Program-made: the position numbers and the translations under genes
Part shown: positions 46,483 through 55,814 of the stretch, piece by piece
Numbering within the stretch: the stretch's first letter is position 1
Layout of the letters: each line of letters opens with the position of its first letter
Origin: Thermosipho ferrireducens
GTDB lineage: Bacteria; Thermotogota; Thermotogae; Thermotogales; Fervidobacteriaceae
Length of the DNA stretch: 64,000 bases
Direction: 5' to 3'
NCBI RefSeq assembly: GCF_017358165.1
Contig: NZ_CP071446.1
Location: forward strand, 1,240,001 to 1,304,000
Notes under the pieces: generated by a model
Databases searched by the model: none
What the model was told of the DNA's origin: nothing
What the model saw: the letters and a program-made list of their open reading frames with translations, nothing else

Positions 46483-47517
46483 ATGAAAGCCATTTTAAAA
46501 GAAAAAGCAGGGCCAGGATTTATTATGAAAGACATAGCTAAACCAGAAAAGCTTGGACCAAGAGACGTACTCATAAAAGTAAGAAGAGCGTCTATATGTG
46601 GAACAGATATTCATATATATCGCTGGGACGAATGGTCACAATCTCGAATTAAGCCACCTTTAATAGTAGGGCATGAAATGGCTGGCGAAGTTGTTGCTGT
46701 TGGAGAAGCGGTTACAAGGGTGAAAATAGGTGATCTTGTATCTGCAGAAACTCATATCCCATGTGAACATTGTATACAATGTCAAACTGGTCGAATGCAC
46801 GTATGTAAAAATCTTGAAATCTTAGGAGTAGATAGAAATGGTGTCTTTGCAGAATATACAGTTGTTCCTGAAACAGTATTATGGAAATTTTCTCCTGAAA
46901 TTCCTTTAGATTTTGCATCAGTCATGGAACCGTTTGGAAATGCTATACACACCTCTCTTGTAACTGATCTAACAGGAAAAAAGGTGCTTATTACAGGTGC
47001 CGGGCCTATTGGGTTAATGGCAATACAGGTTGCCAGAGCTTCTGGAGCAAGTTTGGTTATAACTTCTGAGGTAAATGAAGATAGATTAAAAATGGCAGAA
47101 GAGAATGGAGCGGATTATGTTATAAACCCTATGAAACAGAACCTTATTGAAACAGTTTATTCAATAACAGAAGACGGCGTAGATATACTTTTAGAGATGA
47201 GTGGAAATAGGAAAGCGTTAATTGATGGTTTAGAATGCGTTACTATGGGTGGCGAAGTGTCATTACTTGGAATTTTTGGTGGAAGTATAGATATCAACCT
47301 TGATTCGCTTGTTATTATGAAAGGTATAACTATGTATGGTATTACCGGAAGACGTATGTTTGATACGTGGAAAGTAGCAGATGAACTTTTAAAAAGTAAA
47401 AAGGTAGATCTTTCAAAAGTGGTAACTCATGTGATACCATTTGAAAAATGGGAAAGTGGTTTTGAGTTAATGCTTAATAAAAAATGTGGAAAAGTTGTAC
47501 TCAACTTTGACGAATAA
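46483..47517 (+). CDS. tdh: L-threonine 3-dehydrogenase
   Basis: Oxidises L-threonine to 2-amino-3-ketobutyrate with NAD+. The 344-residue zinc-dependent MDR enzyme has catalytic zinc ligands in ASICGTDIH and VGHEMAGE, the structural-zinc cysteines CEHCIQCQTGRMHVC, and the NAD loop GAGPIGLMA. The next gene encodes the ligase that cleaves the product, which fixes the assignment over other MDR alcohol dehydrogenases. Confidence 0.95.
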   Translation: MKAILKEKAGPGFIMKDIAKPEKLGPRDVLIKVRRASICGTDIHIYRWDEWSQSRIKPPLIVGHEMAGEVVAVGEAVTRVKIGDLVSAETHIPCEHCIQCQTGRMHVCKNLEILGVDRNGVFAEYTVVPETVLWKFSPEIPLDFASVMEPFGNAIHTSLVTDLTGKKVLITGAGPIGLMAIQVARASGASLVITSEVNEDRLKMAEENGADYVINPMKQNLIETVYSITEDGVDILLEMSGNRKALIDGLECVTMGGEVSLLGIFGGSIDINLDSLVIMKGITMYGITGRRMFDTWKVADELLKSKKVDLSKVVTHVIPFEKWESGFELMLNKKCGKVVLNFDE

Positions 47518-47540
47518 TGATATAAGGGGGTGTTGTTTAT

Positions 47541-48725
47541 ATGTTTGATTACAGTATATTTGCAAAAGAGGTTGAAAATTTAAAAGAGCAGGGCTTGTAC
47601 ACTTATATAAGGACTCTTGAATCGCCCCAGGGAGCATGGCTGGTAATAAATGGAAAAAAAGTGTTGAATCTTTGTTCGAACAATTATCTTGGATTTGCAA
47701 ACGAAGAACGTTTGAAAAAGGCCGCACTTAGAGCCGTTGAAGAATGGGGTGTAGGTCCAGGAGCAGTGAGGACTATAGCAGGAACTTTTTCACTCCATGA
47801 AGAATTAGAAAGAGAGCTTGCAAAGTTTAAGAAAGTTGAAGCGACACTGTTTTTACAGTCTGGATTTGTAGCAAATCAAGCTGTAATACCTGCGATAACG
47901 AGTGAAGAAGATGCTATATTATCCGATGAGCTTAATCATGCAAGTATAATTGATGGAGTAAGACTTTCGAAAGCGAAAAGATATGTCTGGAAACACAGAG
48001 ACATAAATGATCTTGAAGAAAAATTGAAAGAGGCTGACAAAAATGGGGCGCGAAGAAAACTTATAATTACTGACGGTGTATTTAGTATGGATGGAGATTT
48101 GGCACCTCTTCCAGAAATAGCTGAGCTTGCTGAAAAATATAATGCGATGATTATGGTTGATGACGCTCACGGAGAAGGAGTTTTGGGTAGTCATGGAAGA
48201 GGAATAGTAGATCATTTTGAACTTCACGGAAGAGTGGACATAGAGATTGGAACGCTCTCAAAAGCATTTGGCGTTTTAGGTGGCTATATTGCTGGTAAAA
48301 AGGAGCTAATAGATTATTTAAAGCAAAAAGCTCGACCATTTCTTTTCAGTAGTCCTTTATCTCCTGCAGATACTGCTGCTGCGCTTGAAGCTACGAAAAT
48401 TCTTGAGGAATCTGATGAACGAGTAAGAAGATTATGGGATAATGCAAAATACTTTAAAGAAGAGATGAATAAACTTGGATTTGATACAGGCGAAAGTGAA
48501 ACACCAATTACACCAGTTATGCTTTATGATGCAAAGCTTTCAACACAATTCAGTAAAGAATTGTTTGAAGAAGGAATCTTTGCACAATCTATTGGTTATC
48601 CAACAGTTCCAAAAGGTAAGGCAAGAATAAGAGTTATGATAAGCGCTGTTCATACCAAAGATGATCTTGATTTTGCTCTTGAAAAATTTGAAAAGGTTGG
48701 AAAAAAATTAGGAGTTATAAAATAG
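47541..48725 (+). CDS. kbl: glycine C-acetyltransferase (2-amino-3-ketobutyrate CoA ligase)
   Basis: PLP enzyme that splits 2-amino-3-ketobutyrate with CoA into glycine and acetyl-CoA, completing threonine breakdown begun by tdh. The 394-residue protein has [12 protein letters not shown] near 43, [11 protein letters not shown], and the PLP-lysine in [15 protein letters not shown]. 8-Amino-7-oxononanoate synthase is the close alternative, ruled out mainly by the tdh neighbour. AAGGGGG site; terminator follows. Confidence 0.94.
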   Translation: MFDYSIFAKEVENLKEQGLYTYIRTLESPQGAWLVINGKKVLNLCSNNYLGFANEERLKKAALRAVEEWGVGPGAVRTIAGTFSLHEELERELAKFKKVEATLFLQSGFVANQAVIPAITSEEDAILSDELNHASIIDGVRLSKAKRYVWKHRDINDLEEKLKEADKNGARRKLIITDGVFSMDGDLAPLPEIAELAEKYNAMIMVDDAHGEGVLGSHGRGIVDHFELHGRVDIEIGTLSKAFGVLGGYIAGKKELIDYLKQKARPFLFSSPLSPADTAAALEATKILEESDERVRRLWDNAKYFKEEMNKLGFDTGESETPITPVMLYDAKLSTQFSKELFEEGIFAQSIGYPTVPKGKARIRVMISAVHTKDDLDFALEKFEKVGKKLGVIK

Positions 48726-48731
48726 TTTCAG

Positions 48732-48762
48732 AAAACCCATCCCTGAAAGGGATGGGTTTTTT
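48732..48762 (+). terminator. intrinsic terminator after kbl
   Basis: AAAACCCATCCC / GGGATGGGTTTT stem, 5-nt loop, long T run. Confidence 0.93.
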
Positions 48763-48775
48763 TAATTTTTATTTT

Positions 48776-48979
48776 TTAATCTTCAAGTAATTTCTTTTTT
48801 CTCAGATATTCCTCTTCTGTTATTTCCCCTTTTACAAATTTTTCGTTTAAAATTTTCAAAGCTTCTTTGTTTGCATTATCGTTTTTTTGCGGAGCTTCAA
48901 AAAGATTCTTAAAAAAGTCGGGATTTTTAATTATAAGCCATAGAATCAATAATATTAATAGAAATCCAAAAAACATCAT
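48776..48979 (-). CDS. small membrane protein with SHOCT motif
   Basis: A 67-residue protein: one N-terminal membrane segment (MMFFGFLLILLILWLII) and a C-terminal SHOCT motif (ALKILNEKFVKGEITEEEYL). SHOCT is a short oligomerisation motif of unknown specific role. It is a paralogue of the next upstream gene, 19 nt away in one transcript. Confidence 0.8.
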   Translation of the reverse strand: MMFFGFLLILLILWLIIKNPDFFKNLFEAPQKNDNANKEALKILNEKFVKGEITEEEYLRKKKLLED

Positions 48980-48998
48980 TGTGTCACCTCCTTAAAAC

Positions 48999-49262
48999 TT
49001 AAAAGTCTTTCATTATTATTTCTTTTTTTCTTTTGTATTCTTCTTCGCTTATTTCACCTTTTGCAAATTTTTCATTTAAAATTCTCAAAGCTTCTTCTGA
49101 ATCACTTTTGAAACTTTTTGAATTTTTAGAGCTTTTATAAGCACTTTTGACTACAAAATATATCACAAATCCTATAAGTACTATAAACCCCAGCGAGAGT
49201 AAAAAGCTGAATAATCCAAATCCTGAAAAAGGTCCATAGCCCCACCAGAACCAATGCATCAT
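48999..49262 (-). CDS. small membrane protein with SHOCT motif
   Basis: An 87-residue paralogue of the gene at 48776: aromatic/glycine N-terminus (MMHWFWWGYGPFSGFG), a membrane segment (FLLSLGFIVLIGFVIYFVV) and the SHOCT motif (ALRILNEKFAKGEISEEEYK). Start placed at 49262 because AAAGGAGTG lies 7 nt before; the frame is open further to 49280. Confidence 0.8.
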   Translation of the reverse strand: MMHWFWWGYGPFSGFGLFSFLLSLGFIVLIGFVIYFVVKSAYKSSKNSKSFKSDSEEALRILNEKFAKGEISEEEYKRKKEIIMKDF

Positions 49263-49427
49263 ATAAATCACTCCTTTCAATTATTTTTTATTTTTTGAAT
49301 TTGTAAATTTTTCTTTCAAAGAACAGTGTAATTTTATTGAGTTTTCAATTTATATTATAATACTTAAACCTTAAAAGAAGCTTAGAACAAACTTAGTTTT
49401 TTATAGTATACAAATTTTATCAACAAA

Positions 49428-49458
49428 CATAAAGCCCATCTTAGATGGGCTTTATGCT
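49428..49458 (-). terminator. hairpin after the P-type ATPase gene
   Basis: AAAGCCCATCT / AGATGGGCTTT, an 11-bp stem with one-base centre, 15 nt beyond the ATPase stop. The T tract is modest (CTTTATGTTTGTTG). Confidence 0.65.
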
Positions 49459-49473
49459 TTACAAAAAATTTAT

Positions 49474-51579
49474 TTATTTTCTTTTATTGAACACTCTTAA
49501 TGAGTTGAAAATAGCAATTAGTGTAACGCCAACATCAGCAAAAACTGCTCCCCACATGTCTGTCCTTCCCAATGCTCCGAGTACAAGGAATAGAACTTTT
49601 ATACTAAATACCATTATTATATTTTCCCAGGTGATTTTTAATGTTTTTCTGGATATTTTAATGGCATCGGATATTTTTGAAATATCATCGTCCATTATTA
49701 TTACATCTGCAGCTTCTATTGCAGCGTCTGATCCAAGACCTCCCATAGCTATGCCTACGTCTGCTCGTGTAAGAACTGGCGCATCATTTATCCCATCCCC
49801 AACAAAAGCTGTGGAAATCCCTGAATTAAATTTTTCAAAGAATTTAACCTTATCTTCTGGAAGTAACTCTGCATAATACTTGTCTATTCCTATTTCTTTT
49901 GCTACACTTTCGGCTACTTTTTCACTATCTCCTGTAAGCATAATAGTGTGCTTGACTCCTAATTCTTTTAGTTTTCTTATAGCATCTGCAACGTTAGCTT
50001 TAATTTTGTCTGAGATCCCTATATAACCTGCAAAATTTCCATTTACAGCCACAAAAACTATAGTACCGTGAAATTCGATGTCAGGGGCTTTTATATTGAA
50101 TTTGTTCATCAGTTTTTTATTTCCGACTAAGATGATTTTTCCGTTTATTTTTGCTTTAATTCCATGTCCCGAGATTTCTTCATATTCTTCTATTAATTCT
50201 TTTTCTATTTTTTTGTTGTATTTTTTCTTTATAGAATCTGCTATGGGATGGTTAGAATAGCTTTCGGCGTATGCAGCAATTTCAAGTAATTCTTCCGGAG
50301 AAAATTCTTCAGTTGGTTGAACTTTAACCACTTCAAACACACCTTCAGTAAGCGTCCCGGTTTTATCAAATATTATAGTATCCAGATTCTTAAGCACTTC
50401 GAGATAATTTCCACCTTTTGCAAGTACCCCATGTTTTGATAAACTTCCAATTCCCGCAAAATATCCCAGAGGAATAGAGACCACTAAACCACACGGACAT
50501 GATATAACAAGAAAAATTAGAGCTCTATACAACCATGTTTCAAATGGGGCCCCTGTTAGTAAAGGTGGTAGTGTTGCCAGTGCCACTGCCATAAAAACCA
50601 CTACAGGTGTGTAATATCTGGCAAATTTTGTAATTAACTTTTCTGTGCGAGCTTTTTTTGAAGCAGCGTTCTCTACCATGTCAAGAATTTTTGCAATTGT
50701 AGATTCTGAGTACTCTTTTTCAACTTTCACAGTAATAACACTGTTAATATTTATGAATCCACTTAAAACTTCTTCACCTTCTTTAAGTGAGCGTGGTACT
50801 GATTCTCCTGTTAAGGCTGAAGTGTCCACCATTGTCGAACCCTTAACTATTATTCCGTCAAGAGGCACTCTTTCACCTGGTTTGACCAATATGAGATCGC
50901 CTTTTTGAACTTTTTCTGGAGAGACTTTCAGCTCATTTCCATCTTTTAAAAGATTTGCATAGTCTGGTCTAATATCCAACAGAGCTTTTATGGATCTTTT
51001 TGAATTGTCAATGGCAAGTTCCTGCAAAAACTCACCAATTTCGAAAAATAACATAACTCCTACAGCTTCAGGGTATTCTTTAATAGCAAATGCACCAATA
51101 GTTGCTATACTCATTAAGAAATTTTCGTCAAAAACGTTACCTCTAATTATATTTTTAAAAGAGCGTAGTAAAACTTTTCCGCCTGATATTAAATAGGCAA
51201 TTACATATAAAGTTACTTTTAATGAATATGGGTCTTTTACAAATATTGCTGCAATGAAAAAAGTTACAGTAAGTATTAACCTTATAATTTCATTTCTTTT
51301 GTTAAACGAACCTCCATGATCGTGAGAATGGTGATTTTTTTCCTGTTTGATTTCTTGTTCTTTGTCATATTCACGAATTTTTATGTTGGGTTCAAGTTTT
51401 TTTACTATCTTTTTGATTTCTTCAACTTTGCTTTCATCTTTAACCTCGAAGCTCAGGGTTTTTGTGAGGAAATTCAGAGAAACATCTTCAATATTTTCCA
51501 ATTTTTTTACCTTTTCCTCTATCTTTGCAGCACAATTTGCACAGTCAAGACCTTCGAGTACCAATTTTTTCTTTTCCAT
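49474..51579 (-). CDS. heavy-metal P1B-type ATPase (Zn/Cd/Pb-type)
   Basis: A 701-residue efflux ATPase. N-terminal metal-binding domain with GLDCANCAAKIE, a His-rich linker (HHSHDHGG), membrane CPC motif (SCPCGLVVS), TGES loop, phosphorylation site DKTGTLTEG, a conserved HP (SNHPIADS) and hinge GDGINDAP. CPC without other ligands fits Zn2+/Cd2+/Pb2+ export. It follows the ArsR-family regulator gene, and a match to the regulator's operator lies just upstream of its ribosome site. Confidence 0.94.
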   Translation of the reverse strand: MEKKKLVLEGLDCANCAAKIEEKVKKLENIEDVSLNFLTKTLSFEVKDESKVEEIKKIVKKLEPNIKIREYDKEQEIKQEKNHHSHDHGGSFNKRNEIIRLILTVTFFIAAIFVKDPYSLKVTLYVIAYLISGGKVLLRSFKNIIRGNVFDENFLMSIATIGAFAIKEYPEAVGVMLFFEIGEFLQELAIDNSKRSIKALLDIRPDYANLLKDGNELKVSPEKVQKGDLILVKPGERVPLDGIIVKGSTMVDTSALTGESVPRSLKEGEEVLSGFININSVITVKVEKEYSESTIAKILDMVENAASKKARTEKLITKFARYYTPVVVFMAVALATLPPLLTGAPFETWLYRALIFLVISCPCGLVVSIPLGYFAGIGSLSKHGVLAKGGNYLEVLKNLDTIIFDKTGTLTEGVFEVVKVQPTEEFSPEELLEIAAYAESYSNHPIADSIKKKYNKKIEKELIEEYEEISGHGIKAKINGKIILVGNKKLMNKFNIKAPDIEFHGTIVFVAVNGNFAGYIGISDKIKANVADAIRKLKELGVKHTIMLTGDSEKVAESVAKEIGIDKYYAELLPEDKVKFFEKFNSGISTAFVGDGINDAPVLTRADVGIAMGGLGSDAAIEAADVIIMDDDISKISDAIKISRKTLKITWENIIMVFSIKVLFLVLGALGRTDMWGAVFADVGVTLIAIFNSLRVFNKRK

Positions 51580-51616
51580 TTATTACCACCTTCCTTGAAA
51601 ATTTATAGTTGAACAA

Positions 51617-51632
51617 ATGAATATATTTTCAT
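51617..51632. promoter_or_regulatory. operator-like dyad before the P-type ATPase
   Basis: ATGAA-TATATT-TTCAT, the same half-sites and 6-nt spacing as the dyad at 52073-52094 in front of the regulator gene. Confidence 0.6.
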
Positions 51633-51657
51633 ATATTGATTAAAATAAAAAAACATT

Positions 51658-52056
51658 TTATTTAGTTTTTTCATCTTCTTCAAAAAGATGAATATAACCC
51701 ATGTCAAGGATAGCTTTAATATGCTCATCATTTAACGAATAGAATACTACTTTTCCTTCTTTTCGATATTTTACTAATTTTGCCTGTCTGAGAATTCTTA
51801 GTTGATGTGAAATAGCTGAGTGCGTTTTTTTTAAGATAACTGAGATATCGCAAACACATAGCTCATCAACCTGAGATAATGCGTATAATATTTTTATTCT
51901 TGTGGGGTCTCCGAAAATTTTGAAAAATTCTGAAAGCTCTGATAAATTTCCATTTTCCGGTATTTTTTTTCGTACCTTATCAACAACATCTTCATGAACT
52001 GATATTGTTTGACATACCTCTATATTAACGTCTTTGGATTTTTTTATTTTGTTCAT
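51658..52056 (-). CDS. ArsR/SmtB-family metal-responsive repressor (CadC-like)
   Basis: A 132-residue winged-helix repressor with FKIFGDPTRIKILYAL, the ELCVCDIS metal-sensing helix (two cysteines) and HSAISHQLRILRQAKLV recognition helix, plus an N-terminal cysteine (EVCQT) as in CadC. It should release DNA when bound to Cd, Pb or Zn and so de-repress the ATPase downstream. Promoter and operator are visible upstream. Confidence 0.92.
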   Translation of the reverse strand: MNKIKKSKDVNIEVCQTISVHEDVVDKVRKKIPENGNLSELSEFFKIFGDPTRIKILYALSQVDELCVCDISVILKKTHSAISHQLRILRQAKLVKYRKEGKVVFYSLNDEHIKAILDMGYIHLFEEDEKTK

Positions 52057-52072
52057 TTTACCAATCTCCTTT

Positions 52073-52124
52073 TATATGAATATCTGTTCATATATATTTT
52101 ATAACTTTTGACTATTTATGTCAA
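52073..52124 (-). promoter_or_regulatory. promoter and operator of the arsR-type/P-type ATPase operon
   Basis: On the minus strand TTGACA (52119-52124), 17 nt, TAAAAT (52096-52101). Directly downstream is a perfect 8-bp dyad TATATGAA (52073-52080) / TTCATATA (52087-52094) with a 6-nt centre, the expected ArsR-type operator. Confidence 0.85.
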
Positions 52125-52132
52125 GAGTAATG

Positions 52133-52277
52133 CTGGGCCTGTTTTTGTCATCCCACCCCTCCTCTTTTGTCATCCCGAGGAACGGAGTGACGAGGGACCT
52201 TATTCTTTGTCATTACAAACAAATGTGAAAAATCTTGTTTTTCGGTGTCAATGGGCCTATTTTCGAAACAGACCCAG
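52133..52277. mobile_element. 145-bp MITE-like element carrying the dispersed repeat
   Basis: Ends are 12-bp inverted repeats, CTGGGCCTGTTT (52133-52144) and AAACAGACCCAG (52266-52277), with one mismatch. It is flanked by a 7-bp direct repeat AGTAATG (52126-52132 and 52278-52284). Inside are TTGTCATCCCGAGGAACGG and related modules of the dispersed repeat. It has no coding capacity. Confidence 0.8.
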
Positions 52278-52323
52278 AGTAATGAAAACTTTTTGAATGA
52301 CTGCAAAAAAGTGTTCTGGAAGT

Positions 52324-53319
52324 TTATTTTTCATCGTATTTTACTTTTTTTAGAAGCAAGATCTGTCTTTTAAATTCTCTTACGTTCATTTTCTTTAGAA
52401 TGAATTTTGCAAGGAAAAACTGAAATGGTAACCATGTAACGTGTCCAGAAGGAATAACATATTTTTTTGGTTTTCCAAGCATTTCCCATAATAATTTTCT
52501 GCTTTGTTTTGGTAAAGCTCTATCGAATAATGCTTCAATAAATGTTATTTTATCGGTTTTGACAAATTTTGCATAAGCGATAGGGTCGACTTTAAGAAAT
52601 GGGTGAATATCGCTCTTTTGCATTTCTTCTACAGTTTTGAATGTTTTAAGTTTTTCAATATCTTTTTTAAAAATGTTTATGAATTTTTCCTGAGGATATA
52701 AATAAGCTGGTTTATTAGGGAGCTTTTTGATGTTTTTACGCATAAAGGCAAGCGTTGGAGAGTGCCATATTAGTGTAGAGATATCTCCTCCAGTTGTCAT
52801 AAGAATAGTTTGTTTGAAATCATCTGTTATAGCATTTAAAATTACACTTATCATGCCACCAAGGCAAAAACCAAAAAGACAATTATTTTCACTCCATAAA
52901 TCTGTTGATTTTAAAAACTCAATAGTAGTTAAAGAGTCTACAATAGCGTGCTCCCAGTATTTTATTGCTTTTTCAATGTCTGGTGAAAAAAAGTCTTTTC
53001 CGCTTACTGAATTATGAGATGTTCTTGTGAAGTTGCCAGGAAGGATAGGAACTACTGTTCTAATACCGGCGTTTGCAAGATGTGTGCCCATCCATAATAA
53101 AAATGGAATATTGCTTGTGCCAAGGCCATGTAATGCTACTAATGTACCTACTACATTTTTTTTTGGATTGAATAGATATATTTCTACAGTCTCTGTTCCT
53201 TTTTCAGGGTTATCGTACTGTGTGGGAAACTTTATTATGGAAACTCTAAAATGTTTTGATTTCAGAATATATCCTGAGGTGAAATTTATAGGTTTGTGCA
53301 CGTATGTAAAATTTATCAA
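52324..53319 (-). CDS. alpha/beta hydrolase with cysteine nucleophile elbow
   Basis: A 331-residue hydrolase. The HGLGTSN oxyanion segment is followed by the nucleophile elbow GFCLGG, where cysteine takes the usual serine place as in dienelactone hydrolases, and a late SGHVTW contributes histidine. Substrate unknown. TTG 53319 sits right after an AGGTGAT site and on the stop of the upstream hydrolase, so the two are co-translated. Confidence 0.78.
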   Translation of the reverse strand: MINFTYVHKPINFTSGYILKSKHFRVSIIKFPTQYDNPEKGTETVEIYLFNPKKNVVGTLVALHGLGTSNIPFLLWMGTHLANAGIRTVVPILPGNFTRTSHNSVSGKDFFSPDIEKAIKYWEHAIVDSLTTIEFLKSTDLWSENNCLFGFCLGGMISVILNAITDDFKQTILMTTGGDISTLIWHSPTLAFMRKNIKKLPNKPAYLYPQEKFINIFKKDIEKLKTFKTVEEMQKSDIHPFLKVDPIAYAKFVKTDKITFIEALFDRALPKQSRKLLWEMLGKPKKYVIPSGHVTWLPFQFFLAKFILKKMNVREFKRQILLLKKVKYDEK

Positions 53320-54258
53320 TTAAATCACCTCTTTTAAAAATTCAACCGTTTTTTGGAGAATTTTTTTAGTTAATTCATCTTTTAATACAAATTCAAAACC
53401 ATGATTGCCTTCAGGGTGTAGAAGAATTTTTGCGTTAGTTCCGTTGGTCTTTAGTGTTTTATAAAGTTTTATTGATGATTTTACAGGTACTACATTATCT
53501 TTCATTCCGTGAACTAATAAAATAGGTGGGCTATTTTTTTTTGGAACAAAGTTTATTGGAGAGTATTTCATGTATAATTCTCTGGATTTTCCAGGAATTC
53601 TTTTTAATGTTGTAGCAACAGCAAATTTGGCAAATATAGAAGTGGAGTCGTGGCTCCAGAGATCCAATAAATTGGAAGGCGCATAGTAGGCAACAATATT
53701 TTTGATAGTAGGTCTTTTTTGATTGTTTCTAATGAATGTGTAACATAACGCGAGATGTCCGCCGGCGGAAAGCCCCATGAGGCTTATATTTTTTGGATCT
53801 AATTTCAAATTTGGCGCGTTCATGTATATATAATTTATAGCATCTTCGTAATCATCTAATAGATCTTCTATATCGTAAAGATAACCGTATCTGTAATCTA
53901 TACTGACAACAGCCAAACCGTTAAAAACTAAATAGTTATACCATGAAATATTGTTTGGTTGTCTTCTATACCCTGTTATCCAGCCACCACCGTGAGCAAA
54001 TATAACCACAGGAAAAGGTGGCATGCCGCTGGAAGGATATAAAATATCCATAAAAAGTCTTTTTTTATATTGAACAGTCTTAATAAATTCCCAGGACTTT
54101 TTTGGAACTTTTATGGGGAGTTTTCCAAGAACAGTTCTTTTTATTAGCGGGATATTCAGAATAACTATAATAAAAATAAATATTCCTATGTTTACAAAAG
54201 CAGATAAAAATATAGCAAGATATAGCAGTCGTTTAACGTAAAGTTTTAAATTTTTCAT
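53320..54258 (-). CDS. membrane-anchored alpha/beta hydrolase (carboxylesterase-like)
   Basis: A 312-residue protein with an N-terminal membrane segment (LAIFLSAFVNIGIFIFIIVIL) and an esterase domain: HGGGWITGYRR oxyanion loop, GLSAGGHLAL nucleophile serine, HGMKDNVVP aspartate and GNHGFEF histidine. Catalytic triad complete. It is probably at the outer face of the cytoplasmic membrane, acting on esters. Operon with the cysteine-type hydrolase. Confidence 0.85.
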   Translation of the reverse strand: MKNLKLYVKRLLYLAIFLSAFVNIGIFIFIIVILNIPLIKRTVLGKLPIKVPKKSWEFIKTVQYKKRLFMDILYPSSGMPPFPVVIFAHGGGWITGYRRQPNNISWYNYLVFNGLAVVSIDYRYGYLYDIEDLLDDYEDAINYIYMNAPNLKLDPKNISLMGLSAGGHLALCYTFIRNNQKRPTIKNIVAYYAPSNLLDLWSHDSTSIFAKFAVATTLKRIPGKSRELYMKYSPINFVPKKNSPPILLVHGMKDNVVPVKSSIKLYKTLKTNGTNAKILLHPEGNHGFEFVLKDELTKKILQKTVEFLKEVI

Positions 54259-54371
54259 TTTCTCACCCTGGAAAGTATTATATCACGCACTGTATGCTCA
54301 TAATGATAGAAATAGAAGGATTAACTCCCGGTTGTTTCTGTTTGTTACCATATCAATCAGGATATTGTAGT

Positions 54372-54935
54372 TTATTTATCAACGTCTTTTATAACATCAG
54401 TCGTTTTAAATTCGACTTTAAATAAATATTCCGGATGTCTTTCTATTATTTGTTTCACGCCTTTATCACCCTGAAGTGAGAAAATTTCTGAAAAAACTGT
54501 TTTATGAATAAGTGTTGGAAAACCCTTTTTTTCTTTATAAAAAGGGGCAATGATTTTTCTCTTCCCGTCTGCATGTTCTAAAATTTTTTTCACACTCGAC
54601 TCTTTTATAAAAGGCATGTCTCCTAAAAAAATCGTCACATAGTCTGGGACTTCTATTTCATTTATATGTGAAATAGCTATTTTGATAGAAGAAGAAATTC
54701 CTGACACGTAATCTTTATTTTCAATCACAGTAAAATTTTGAGGTAGAAGAAATTTACTGGCTATTTTTTTCCACATTGGATTTACTATTAAAAAGTTTTT
54801 TTCAAACCTTAGATTATGAACTAAATTTACAACATGTTGAAGCATAGGATATTTTTCAATTTTATATAAAATTTTTACTCCCTTAGAAAATCGTGAGCCT
54901 TTTCCTGCTGCTAAAATAATAGAATATATTTTCAT
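54372..54935 (-). CDS. MobA-like nucleotidyltransferase
   Basis: A 187-residue NTP transferase with the ILAAGKGSRFSKG loop at residues 6-18 and LGDMPFI metal site near 95. It resembles the MocA/MobA molybdenum-cofactor nucleotidyltransferases, but sugar or polyol nucleotidyl transfer cannot be excluded. I choose ATG 54935, giving the normal MKIYSIILAAGKG start; the AAAGGAGG site is ~13 nt away, which is long. It overlaps no other gene after this choice and follows ogt. Confidence 0.72.
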   Translation of the reverse strand: MKIYSIILAAGKGSRFSKGVKILYKIEKYPMLQHVVNLVHNLRFEKNFLIVNPMWKKIASKFLLPQNFTVIENKDYVSGISSSIKIAISHINEIEVPDYVTIFLGDMPFIKESSVKKILEHADGKRKIIAPFYKEKKGFPTLIHKTVFSEIFSLQGDKGVKQIIERHPEYLFKVEFKTTDVIKDVDK

Positions 54936-54939
54936 TAAA

Positions 54940-55380
54940 TTATTTGAACCTCCTTTCAAGACTTAAAAGAAATTTTTTCCACGATATTCCCGGAGTAAAT
55001 CCTCCAAGTTCATTTTTTCCTACGATCCTATGACACGGAATATAAAGCGGAAGAGGATTTTTTGCCATTGCAAATCCAACCACGCGTGGGTTAATATTTA
55101 ATTGTTTGGCTACTTCTCCGTAAGTCATAATTTCCCCGTAGGGTATTTTTCTTACAGTTTCCCAGATTTTTCTGAAAATTAATCCACCTTTTATGTTCAC
55201 AGGAAAATCCAATACTTTCCTCTCTCCCGAAAAGTATTCTTTTACTTGTTCGGTAAAATCTCCGGCGTTTCTTTCTTCTAATTTTTTATTTACAAAATTT
55301 ATTGCTACCGCTTTGCCATCAACAATAGCTATGACTATAGAACCAATTTTAGTAGTTACAATTCCCTTAGTTCTATACAT
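54940..55380 (-). CDS. ogt: methylated-DNA-protein-cysteine methyltransferase
   Basis: Suicide repair enzyme that removes alkyl groups from O6-methylguanine. A 146-residue protein with the DNA-binding segment (PYGEIMTYGEVAKQLNINPRVVG) and active-site IPCHRIV followed by GGFTPGISWKKFLL. Start placed at ATG 55380; the frame is open to GTG 55389 within the likely ribosome site. Confidence 0.93.
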   Translation of the reverse strand: MYRTKGIVTTKIGSIVIAIVDGKAVAINFVNKKLEERNAGDFTEQVKEYFSGERKVLDFPVNIKGGLIFRKIWETVRKIPYGEIMTYGEVAKQLNINPRVVGFAMAKNPLPLYIPCHRIVGKNELGGFTPGISWKKFLLSLERRFK

Positions 55381-55521
55381 ACTCCACACCCCGGAAAAAT
55401 TATATCATTTTTGAACAGTTAAACTCATACAGATATCATTGTCTCTGGTAGAAAAGTAATGTTTCCATTTATTCATTTTACATGGATTTGTGTAAAAAAT
55501 TCGTCAAACAAATTAAAAATA

Positions 55522-55530
55522 TGCTATAAT
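55522..55530 (+). promoter_or_regulatory. extended -10 promoter of the S4-domain gene
   Basis: TGCTATAAT at 55522-55530, 17 nt before the start, is an extended -10; a weak TTCGTC lies 19 nt further upstream. Confidence 0.6.
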
Positions 55531-55547
55531 TTTTACTGGTGATGGAA

Positions 55548-55814
55548 ATGAGGTTAGACAAATACTTAAAAGAAGCCAAAATTATTAAAAGAAGAGTAAT
55601 AGCCCAGCAGCTGGCAAAAGGTGGTAGGATACTCAGAAATAATATTTCGTTGAAACCTTCCAGTAACGTTAAGGTAGGAGATGTACTGGAAATTTATTAT
55701 GGTAATAAGTATTTGAAAGTTGAAGTAACAGGTGAAAAAGATTATATATTACTTGAAAAGAGTGTAAAAAGGAGGATTGAAAGTGAGGAATATCATAGAG
55801 AATCGCGTGGATGA
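55548..55814 (+). CDS. S4-domain RNA-binding protein (RqcP/YabO-like)
   Basis: An 88-residue S4 domain: MRLDKYLKEAKIIKRRVIAQQ then KGGRILRNN. This is the form of RqcP, which stabilises tRNA during ribosome-associated quality control, and of the heat-shock Hsp15. ATG 55548 gives the family N-terminus; the nearer upstream GTG 55539 is likely part of the ribosome site (GGTGATGG). It overlaps the GAF gene by 32 nt. Confidence 0.85.
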   Translation: MRLDKYLKEAKIIKRRVIAQQLAKGGRILRNNISLKPSSNVKVGDVLEIYYGNKYLKVEVTGEKDYILLEKSVKRRIESEEYHRESRG

